A stretch of DNA of 64,000 nucleotides, from NCBI RefSeq assembly GCF_003285005.1, contig NZ_QMFA01000002.1, forward strand, positions 1-64,000, in the 5' to 3' direction. This stretch comes from Paenibacillus sp. YN15. Lineage in GTDB: Bacteria; Bacillota; Bacilli; Paenibacillales; NBRC-103111. The notes under the pieces were generated by a model. It did not search any database. It was not told the DNA's origin and saw nothing but the letters and a program-made list of their open reading frames with translations. Positions 57,354-64,000 of this stretch are shown piece after piece. Position numbers and translations under genes: made by a program. Each line of letters starts with the position of its first letter. Position 1 is the stretch's first letter.

Positions 57354-59684
57354 ATGCGCAGAAGCAAATATTACTTGAAGCTCTTCATTATTTTCCTGGC
57401 CGTCATTTTCACCTATACGCTGGTTGCCGGAGGCATATTCATCTACAAGAGCAGCGAGTTGGCCGCCCTGGACAGATCTCATAAGGAGCAGGTGTTTATG
57501 AGGCAAATGAAGGAGAAGCTTGACACGCCGTTATACGTCTCTCTCGACATGATTAACCGGTTGAAGGAGGATGACAAGCTGGCTGCATATGCCAGGGATG
57601 CGTCCAACAGCCATTATCCGATTACCCAAGTATTCACGCAGCTCAGGAAGGACGCAAGCGCGTTTTTTAATTTCGGCTTTACTGTAAGCGTTGCCAAATC
57701 AGGGGAGGATATGGTGATTACTCCCCTCCGGACGGAGAGCAAGGAAAATTTCTTTAAGCAAATCGGTCTGGTTGGCGAGGAGGCAGCGAGATTCCAACGC
57801 TATGTCGCAAGCGACCGTGCCTTCAGCACGTTGTTCGTCGTTCTGTCCAGTGAAGGCCTTCAGTCCGATCAGCCGGTATTCACCATTATCAGGCGGGAGT
57901 GGGTGGAGAATCAGGAGATGCTCTTCTTTGTCTCCTTCTATGAACGGCAGTTGCTCCCGGTATGGTTGGAATCCGGGGGAGAAGCGTTCGCCATCGTTCA
58001 TGGAGGGTGGCTTCTGGCAAGCACCGGCGCGGCATCGGATAAGGGAATATCGTCCATTCAGGAGATCATGACCAGGAAGAGCCAGAGCTACCTTGCCGAA
58101 GACCATGATTCATTGGAGACGGACGGGAATGCGGGAGGAGACGACCAGAGATGGCGGTTCGGGGATGAACAGGCCAATGGTGTATTGGAGACGGTCCGGC
58201 ATAACGGGTATACGATTCACCGTCTTTATTCGGAAGCATTGAAGGACTGGCAGTACGTATATGCGGTTCCCGAGGAGAGATTGCCCTTCGGCAAGCTGCT
58301 CCGGGAAGCCCTGCTGGTTTATGGCGCGCTTGCTCTGGCAGGCTTGCTGCTGGCCGTATATGCCGCCAAGGCGAGCTATAACCCGGTCCGGCGGATGATT
58401 ACGTTGTTTAAAGCAGGCCAGGCCGCAGAGTCGCGGGATGAATTTGCCTTTATTGAACGGGAGCTGGCAAAGATGCTGCAGACCAATGAGAAGTTGCAGC
58501 TGACCATAGAGCAATACCGGCTTCCGTTAAGAGACAAGTATATGCAGGATCTGCTGCTTGGCGCTCATCGTCCTCCTCCTGACAAGATCAAGCATGAGCT
58601 GGGGCTGGCACCGTCCGAGAGCGGCGCAGCCGTTCTTCTGGCAGAGATTGTTCCCGACGCGATTATGAGCTTATACAAGAAGGATGCTGTTCCGGCTATT
58701 CGCCACCGCATTATGGAACTGCTGGAGAAGCATATTGACAGGGAATTGCGGATAGGATTGCTGGAATTGGACTATAACCGGTATTGTGTCATCGTCCGGC
58801 AGGCGGAGGATGCGCAATTGCAGCCGTTGGTTCAACAGGCCATTGTTGCAATCAAGCAGGAGCTGGAATTGCCGGTTAGAGCGGCCTTCGGCAAGGCGGT
58901 GGATGATCTCGACCAATTGGAGGTCTCATACCGCTCTGCGGTGCATGTATTGGAGCTGCGGCATCTGTTTGCCGGCAAAAGCATCATTACCTCAGCGGAA
59001 GCCCAATCACAGGCCGAAGGCTCCCTTAGCTATTCCCTGGAGACGGAACGCCAGATTATCGGCATGCTGGTCGAGGGCCGGAAGGAGGAGGCAATCAATA
59101 GGCTGAGGCAAGTGCTGGAATTCAATCTGAAGGAGAAGCGCTTGAGCGAGGTGGCTCTGGCAGAGCTGCGGACGCTGCTCTTGGGAACGGTTCTGCGGAC
59201 GCTTCATGCGGTCAACAAGAAGTGGGATGAAATATACGGCGGGGACTGCTCTCCCGATGAATTGGCGAGACCGGAACCGGAGGGCCCCCCAACAGAGTTT
59301 GGGCCAATACTCAGCTGCTTCGAAAGGCTGGCCGACGCTATTGGACAAGATGTCCACCGCACGGATGAGCCCATTGTCGAGCGGATGGTCAGTTACATCC
59401 ATGACCATTACGCCCAGGATATTTCCCTGACCGATTTGTCCGAAGCCTTCCAGCTTACTCCGAATTACATCAGCACCATCTTCAAGAATTATACAGGCAG
59501 CAATTTCCGGGATTATCTCAATCAATACAGGGTCAGCAGGGCCAAGGAATATATGCACATTAATCCTGATCTTACGGTAGGCGAGGTGGCCCGGCTGGTA
59601 GGCTGCAATAACACGATCACCTTTACGCGGGCGTTCAAAAAATACGAGAATATTCCACCGGGGCAATACACCAAGAAGCAGTAA
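57354..59684 (+). CDS. Membrane-bound AraC-family regulator (YesN/YtdP-like)
   Basis: The 776-residue protein has two membrane helices (about residues 10-30 and 305-330) enclosing an extracellular sensor domain, a long cytosolic linker and a C-terminal double HTH (DISLTDLSEAFQLTPNYIST and TVGEVARLVGCNNTITFTRAFKKY). This type usually senses a sugar or binding-protein signal and activates the adjacent ABC operon, here LplB-LplC-LplA. A hairpin AAGCCCCTTAA/TTAAGGGGCTT lies in its leader (57299-57328). Confidence 0.88.
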   Translation: MRRSKYYLKLFIIFLAVIFTYTLVAGGIFIYKSSELAALDRSHKEQVFMRQMKEKLDTPLYVSLDMINRLKEDDKLAAYARDASNSHYPITQVFTQLRKDASAFFNFGFTVSVAKSGEDMVITPLRTESKENFFKQIGLVGEEAARFQRYVASDRAFSTLFVVLSSEGLQSDQPVFTIIRREWVENQEMLFFVSFYERQLLPVWLESGGEAFAIVHGGWLLASTGAASDKGISSIQEIMTRKSQSYLAEDHDSLETDGNAGGDDQRWRFGDEQANGVLETVRHNGYTIHRLYSEALKDWQYVYAVPEERLPFGKLLREALLVYGALALAGLLLAVYAAKASYNPVRRMITLFKAGQAAESRDEFAFIERELAKMLQTNEKLQLTIEQYRLPLRDKYMQDLLLGAHRPPPDKIKHELGLAPSESGAAVLLAEIVPDAIMSLYKKDAVPAIRHRIMELLEKHIDRELRIGLLELDYNRYCVIVRQAEDAQLQPLVQQAIVAIKQELELPVRAAFGKAVDDLDQLEVSYRSAVHVLELRHLFAGKSIITSAEAQSQAEGSLSYSLETERQIIGMLVEGRKEEAINRLRQVLEFNLKEKRLSEVALAELRTLLLGTVLRTLHAVNKKWDEIYGGDCSPDELARPEPEGPPTEFGPILSCFERLADAIGQDVHRTDEPIVERMVSYIHDHYAQDISLTDLSEAFQLTPNYISTIFKNYTGSNFRDYLNQYRVSRAKEYMHINPDLTVGEVARLVGCNNTITFTRAFKKYENIPPGQYTKKQ

Positions 59685-59705
59685 GGGAATCGGTTGGCGG
59701 GAAGT

Positions 59706-59764
59706 GTAGATTTTGATGCAAGTGGTGAATTTGTCTGTCATTTCGTAGAAGATGTCTGTATATT
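59706..59764 (+). promoter_or_regulatory. Candidate AraC operator and promoter of lplB
   Basis: GTAGATTTTG (59706-59715) and GGTGAATTTG (59724-59733) are direct half-sites. TATATT (59759-59764) is a -10 without a good -35, as expected for an activator-dependent promoter. Confidence 0.45.
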
Positions 59765-59822
59765 ACGCCCCCCGCGGCTGATACATTAGAGCTGCAATAT
59801 CACTCATCTGGGGGGCTCAAGC

Positions 59823-60794
59823 ATGCTGAAAATGATATCTTCCAAATCTGCGAAGCAGATTGCCCAGCCACGGAAAGCGGTTTGGTGGTCTGTCATGAAG
59901 CATGATGCGGTGAAAGAGAAGCACCTGTATCTCATGCTCATTCCTTTTATCCTGTGGTTCTTTTTGTTTCAATTCAAGCCCATGTACGGCTTGCAGATCG
60001 CTTTCAAGGATTACAGCTTGTACCGTGGCATTCACGCCAGCGAATGGATGGGGCTTGCTCATTTTCGGGAGTTTCTAACCAGTCCTTATTTTATCCGCAA
60101 TTTGAAGAATACAGTGATACTCAATGTATACGGACTGCTGTTTGCCTTCCCCGCTCCCATTATACTGGCGCTGCTGCTGAATGAAGCAAAGCATCTTTTG
60201 TTCCGCAAAATCGTGCAGACCTTCACGTATCTGCCTCACTTTATTTCCAGCGTTATTGTGGCGGGAATCGTGACCAATTTTCTTGCGCCTGAGCATGGAC
60301 TCATTAATTTGCTGATCGAGAGAATGGGCGGAGAGAAGACCTATTTCCTTACGATTCCGGATTACTTTCGGACCATCTATGTCCTGTCCTTCGACATCTG
60401 GAAGGAGGCGGGCTTCGATTCCATCATTTATCTGGCGGCGCTGTCTGGCATTAACGGACAACTTTATGAAGCCGCTGTCATTGACGGGGCAAACCGCTGG
60501 AAGCAGACGCTGCATATTACGCTGCCGGGCATTCTGCCCACTGTAATCATTATGCTGCTGCTGAAGATCGGACATCTGATGGATGTAAGCTACGAAAATA
60601 TTATTCTGCTGTACCAGCCGGCAACATATGCGACCGCAGATGTAATCAGCACCTACGTGTACCGCGCCGGCATGCAGGAGGGACGTTATGATCTGGCAAC
60701 TGCAGTAGGGGTGTTCAATGCGGCTATCGGCTTGATCCTCGTCTACGGGGCCAATAAGCTCAGCAGAAGATTTACCCAATCCGGATTGTGGTAG
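59823..60794 (+). CDS. Sugar ABC transporter permease, LplB type
   Basis: The 323-residue protein has six spans and the start FQFKPMYGLQIAFKDYSLYRG with the EAA loop EAAVIDGANRWKQTLHITLPG. It belongs to the LplB/YteP family that imports pectic or xylan-derived oligosaccharides. First gene of the transporter operon; 10 bases before the second permease. ATPase MsmX-type subunit is not local. Confidence 0.9.
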   Translation: MLKMISSKSAKQIAQPRKAVWWSVMKHDAVKEKHLYLMLIPFILWFFLFQFKPMYGLQIAFKDYSLYRGIHASEWMGLAHFREFLTSPYFIRNLKNTVILNVYGLLFAFPAPIILALLLNEAKHLLFRKIVQTFTYLPHFISSVIVAGIVTNFLAPEHGLINLLIERMGGEKTYFLTIPDYFRTIYVLSFDIWKEAGFDSIIYLAALSGINGQLYEAAVIDGANRWKQTLHITLPGILPTVIIMLLLKIGHLMDVSYENIILLYQPATYATADVISTYVYRAGMQEGRYDLATAVGVFNAAIGLILVYGANKLSRRFTQSGLW

Positions 60795-60804
60795 GTGAGA
60801 GAAG

Positions 60805-61689
60805 ATGAATATATCCAGAGGAGAGAAGCAATTCCGCATTGTGAATTATGGATTCCTCGCCATTCTGGCGTTGTTGACGCTGTATCCGTTTGTATACGTA
60901 TTGTCCGCGTCGTTGAGTTCTTCTGCGGCCGTTGCTTCAGGGGAAGTGGTGCTTCTGCCCAAGGAAATGACCCTTAACGCGTACCAAAAGGTAATTTCAC
61001 AGAAAGGAATATGGCTGGCCTATGCCAATACGGTATTTTATACCCTTGTGGGTACGCTGGTTAATCTGCTGTTCACCGTGTTGGGCGCCTATCCCTTGTC
61101 CAAGAGAAGACTGGCTTTGGGCGGAGCGGTCAGTATGCTGATTGCCGTTACCTTGTTTATCAATATGTCCGGCTCGTTCGGGATGATCCCCTTTTACCTG
61201 AATCTGAGGGATTTCGGGCTGCTGGATTCACGCCTGGGCGTCATTATTGCTTTTGCTGTCTCCACCTTCTATGTCTTCCTGATGAGGACCTTCTTCCAGT
61301 CGGTGCCGGAGGCTCTTGAAGAAGCGGCCAAGGTGGATGGGGCAAACGATTGGCAGGTGCTGTGGCGGATCTATCTGCCCCTCTCGGTTCCATCGCTGAC
61401 GACCATCGGGTTGTTCTATGCGGTGGGCCGGTGGAATTCCTACTTCTGGTCAATGATTATGCTGCAGGATGAGTCGAAGCTGCCGCTTCAGGTGTTGCTT
61501 CGCAAGCTGATTGTGGAGATGAAGCTGACTGAGGAGATGCTGAACGTGGGAGATATTGCCGCCGGGATCTCGAAGGAAACGATTATCTATGCCACGATTA
61601 TTGTATCTATTCTGCCGGTGGTGCTGGTGTATCCGTTTATCCAGGGATATTTTGTAAAAGGAATGATTGTAGGGGCAATCAAGGAGTAG
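60805..61689 (+). CDS. Sugar ABC transporter permease, LplC/YtcP type
   Basis: The 294-residue protein has six spans and the EAA loop EEAAKVDGANDWQVLWRIYLPLS and family-like YVFLMRTFFQSVPEALEEAA. The ending FVKGMIVGAIKE is typical of the LplC/YtcP group. Partner of the LplB-type permease and of the solute-binding protein 75 bases downstream. Confidence 0.9.
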   Translation: MNISRGEKQFRIVNYGFLAILALLTLYPFVYVLSASLSSSAAVASGEVVLLPKEMTLNAYQKVISQKGIWLAYANTVFYTLVGTLVNLLFTVLGAYPLSKRRLALGGAVSMLIAVTLFINMSGSFGMIPFYLNLRDFGLLDSRLGVIIAFAVSTFYVFLMRTFFQSVPEALEEAAKVDGANDWQVLWRIYLPLSVPSLTTIGLFYAVGRWNSYFWSMIMLQDESKLPLQVLLRKLIVEMKLTEEMLNVGDIAAGISKETIIYATIIVSILPVVLVYPFIQGYFVKGMIVGAIKE

Positions 61690-61764
61690 TTGTGATTGTC
61701 TTGGAGGCCGATAAAGTTGGATCAGAGCAGGAAGCTGAATTATACATTGGGGAGGTTTTCACAC

Positions 61765-63342
61765 ATGAAACATGCACAGAAATGGACGATGGCTACATTG
61801 GCCGCTCTTCTGGCCGTCACCGCAGCAGGCTGCTCGGGGGGAAAGGAAGAGGCTGCGGCAACCCAGCCCGGAGTAAGTCCCAGTTCCGCTGCCGGGCATC
61901 CCTTCCGGATTGTGGATGAACCGCTGGAGCTGTCAATTCATTTGCACTATTTCGATCTACTCGCATTCAAGGATGAGTGGCCCATCTTCCAAAAGGCCGC
62001 AGATCTGACCAATATTAAATTGAAGGGCAAGGCTCCGCAAAGCGCGACGAAGAGCAAGGAAGTATTCAACATCATGCTGGCCTCGGGCAATCTGCCGGAC
62101 ATCATTCACGGGCAGAAGGCAGATATCAATAAAGCGGCGCTTGACGGAGCCTTCATAGCGCTGGACGATCTGATTGACAAGCATGCTCCCCATTTGAAGC
62201 AGTACATCCAGGATAATCCTTGGGTAAAGAAGGGATCGGAGGCGGCGGACGGCAAGCTTTATTTCGTGCCATATGTCAGTGAGCTGATTGCGGCGAAGGG
62301 CTATTTTATCCGCAAGGATTGGCTTGATAAGCTGGGCCTGGATTATCCCAAAACCGTTGACGAGTATTACCGGGTGCTCAAGGCGTTCAAGGAGCAGGAC
62401 CCGAACGGCAACGGCAAGGCAGACGAGGTGCCGTTTTTCAACCGCGGCAATTATGGAGCCATGGACTTGCTTCCATTATTCGGTGCCCGGAGCGGTTGGT
62501 ACGAGAAGGACGGCAAGGTGCACTACGGCAAGTACGAGAAGGAATACGGCTACGGGATGACCCAAATTGCCAAGTGGTACAAGGAGGGTCTGATCGACAA
62601 GGAAATTTTCACCCGGGGAAGCAATGCCAGAGAAGCGCTGCTCGGAAGCGATGTCGGCGGCTCGATTCACGATTATTTTGGCAGTACGGCCTCCTACAAC
62701 GATTCGCTGAAGGAGAAGGTGCCGGGCATTCAACTGCTGCCCTTTGCTCCACCCGCCAATGTCAACGGCAAGGTGATGGAGGAATCGGGTGTTTACCCGC
62801 TGGCCGGCATCGGCTGGGGCATATCGGCCGCCAACAAGCATCCGGTGGAGACCATCAAGTATTTTGACTTCTGGTTTACGGAGGAAGGCCGCAGACTGAA
62901 CAACTTTGGACTGGAGGGCCAGCATTACACCATGAAGGACGGCAAGCCGGTTATTACCGACGCCGTGCTGAACAATCCCGTTCCGGTCAATAAGCAGATG
63001 GAGGATGTTGGCGCCCAGATTCAAATTGGTGTGCTGAACAGCCTGGATAACAATTACCAATGGATGAATCCCATAGCCCGTGAAGGCACCAAGATGTATG
63101 TGGACAATCAGTATATTGTGCCCCAATTCCCGCAACTCACCTTCACAGAGGAAGAGCAGAAGATTGTCACGCAAAAGTGGGCCTCGATTGATACGTATAT
63201 CAAGGAGACGGAACAAAGATGGATTATGGGAGCCGAACTGGTGGAGCCCAATTTCGCTAATTATATTGCCCGGTTAAAGGAGATGGGAATGGACGAGGTG
63301 CTGAAGGCATACAACGATGCCTATGGGCGTTTTGCCAAATAG
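61765..63342 (+). CDS. Extracellular oligosaccharide-binding lipoprotein (LplA type)
   Basis: ATG 61765 has GGGGAGG at 61749-61755, giving 525 residues. It begins with a lipoprotein signal (MATLAALLAVTAAGCSGG; Cys near residue 19) and has the family's DIIHGQKADINKAALDGAFI and KGYFIRKDWLDKLGLDYPKTV regions. It would capture oligosaccharide outside and feed the LplBC permeases. The downstream end is followed at once by copy 2 of the 134-bp repeat. Confidence 0.9.
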   Translation: MKHAQKWTMATLAALLAVTAAGCSGGKEEAAATQPGVSPSSAAGHPFRIVDEPLELSIHLHYFDLLAFKDEWPIFQKAADLTNIKLKGKAPQSATKSKEVFNIMLASGNLPDIIHGQKADINKAALDGAFIALDDLIDKHAPHLKQYIQDNPWVKKGSEAADGKLYFVPYVSELIAAKGYFIRKDWLDKLGLDYPKTVDEYYRVLKAFKEQDPNGNGKADEVPFFNRGNYGAMDLLPLFGARSGWYEKDGKVHYGKYEKEYGYGMTQIAKWYKEGLIDKEIFTRGSNAREALLGSDVGGSIHDYFGSTASYNDSLKEKVPGIQLLPFAPPANVNGKVMEESGVYPLAGIGWGISAANKHPVETIKYFDFWFTEEGRRLNNFGLEGQHYTMKDGKPVITDAVLNNPVPVNKQMEDVGAQIQIGVLNSLDNNYQWMNPIAREGTKMYVDNQYIVPQFPQLTFTEEEQKIVTQKWASIDTYIKETEQRWIMGAELVEPNFANYIARLKEMGMDEVLKAYNDAYGRFAK

Positions 63343-63344
63343 CG

Positions 63345-63478
63345 ATCCATGCTGCGTTTCCCGCCGCACCTTTAGACCGATGAAATGTCGGAGAGGCCCT
63401 CAAACCGGCTTTGCCGGTTTCGAGGCTTCCATAACACCATCCGGCCTGCGGCAAGGACCAGTGTTATTTCAGGGTAGC
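63345..63478 (+). repeat. 134-bp dispersed structured repeat, copy 2
   Basis: Matches 19759-19892. Here AAACCGG-CTTTG-CCGGTTT is an intact 7-bp hairpin and ATAACAC...GTGTTAT a second stem. It starts two bases after the stop of the sugar-binding protein gene. Confidence 0.88.
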
Positions 63479-63553
63479 AGATCAGGTTTTACCGGCCTGC
63501 CGGGAGCAACCGCTCCCGGCAGGCTGAAACTATAGCATGAAAGGGGAAGAATT

Positions 63554-64000
63554 ATGAAAGCGATTGCAAAACGCATGCTGGCTTTATGGGCAGCTGTTGC
63601 CTTGCTAACAGGAATTGCTGCTGTACCGGTGCATCCAGGCTATGCCCTTGCCAATGGGGCGGCGGCGCCGTTGGTTTATGACCTGTTCGACAATGAACCG
63701 GCGGGTATAAAAGAGAGTGGCGGCGGATGGCAGATGACGACGGCTGTGAACGGGGAAAACACAGGAACAATCACCGTTGCCGATGTCCCCGGCGGCGGCA
63801 ACCGCAGCTTGCGGCTGGAGGATACCTACGCGGACAGCTCCATATCCCGGGGGCCTGTTGCCGTTCGCAGCTTCACCCCGCAGACGGATAGCTTTACCGT
63901 CAGCTCGCGCTTCAAATGGACACCTGTAGGTACAGGCTACAACACCTTTAATATGATGCTGTACGGGGGCAGCGATATTGCCGCGAAGCTCGCTTCCGGC
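63554..64000 (+). CDS. Secreted protein, N-terminal part (runs off the window)
   Basis: ATG 63554, preceded by AAAGGGGAAG, opens a frame without a stop to the window edge (149 codons). It has a signal peptide (LALWAAVALLTGIAAVPV) and a jelly-roll-like start: LVYDLFDNEPAGI, ADVPGGGNRSLRLEDTY, SFTVSSRFKWTPVG. Likely an exported polysaccharide-degrading enzyme (lyase or glycosidase) of the same locus; the catalytic part lies outside the window. Confidence 0.7.
   Translation, partial: MKAIAKRMLALWAAVALLTGIAAVPVHPGYALANGAAAPLVYDLFDNEPAGIKESGGGWQMTTAVNGENTGTITVADVPGGGNRSLRLEDTYADSSISRGPVAVRSFTPQTDSFTVSSRFKWTPVGTGYNTFNMMLYGGSDIAAKLASG

Noticed and set aside
63317-63535. Open frame of 72 residues over repeat copy 2
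   Set aside because: Same repeat-derived peptide; overlaps the end of the sugar-binding protein gene.

Overview
The window reads as a chromosome segment of an endospore-forming, moderately high-GC Bacillota, most like Paenibacillus. The support is a gerA-type germinant receptor operon, dacF-spoIIAA-spoIIAB-sigF, a Spo0E-like phosphatase, strong AGGAGG ribosome sites, T-box control of an aminoacyl-tRNA synthetase, LplABC-type sugar transport with a membrane AraC regulator, and families of intergenic hairpins. Genus is inferred from gene content only.

Layout. 1-4100: the 3' end of a prophage or phage-tail cluster (distal tail, tail-associated minor structural protein, a Trp/Tyr/Ser-rich fibre-like protein, a small coiled coil), with a stalk-domain gene on the opposite strand inside it. 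4124-7175: a metal-linked operon (COG0523/CobW GTPase, YcgR-type permease, TIGR03943 partner). 7419-7584: a MITE-like element with TA flanks. 7644-9116: yeeI and RNase HI. 9237-13130: a germinant receptor operon in the order A-C-B. 13144-19550: a secreted unknown, an ArsR sensor, a pair of half-size ABC exporters and an alpha/beta hydrolase. 19551-20533: hairpins, copy 1 of a 134-bp repeat and a 5'-truncated Rpn-type gene. 20633-29612: tRNA-Val, a 54-aa Cys-rich protein, a DUF2264 protein, a transposase-domain remnant, a three-gene glycosyltransferase operon, CBS and DUF212 proteins, an acetyltransferase and an atypical T-box-controlled ArgRS. 29950-44740: a tandem ~51-bp repeat array, tRNA-Thr, spo0E-like, amidase, gltX, small conserved proteins, speA, an XRE regulator fused to a C39/BtrH-like domain, a TetR-ABC efflux operon whose promoter lies between two operators, a second 51-bp array, a polysaccharide deacetylase and an acetyltransferase.

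44969-64000 is a plant-glycan region: GH28 and GH106-like enzymes on the minus strand; then a repeat cluster, namA and the sporulation block dacF-spoIIA; then a GH29 fucosidase, a BNR/sialidase-fold protein, an AraC-type membrane regulator, an LplB/LplC/LplA transporter and the start of a secreted protein. The likely substrate is a rhamnose- and fucose-containing pectic glycan: exported enzymes release oligosaccharides, the ABC system imports them, and the AraC protein would switch on the operon. Direct repeats resembling GTMGATTTTG upstream of the fucosidase and transporter genes are candidate operators.

The least explained signals are the two 51-bp palindrome arrays, the 134-bp structured repeat present twice (once exactly at the truncation of the Rpn gene), the XRE-C39 fusion regulator, and the archaeal-like ArgRS. 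No CRISPR array, rRNA or obvious replication origin was seen.
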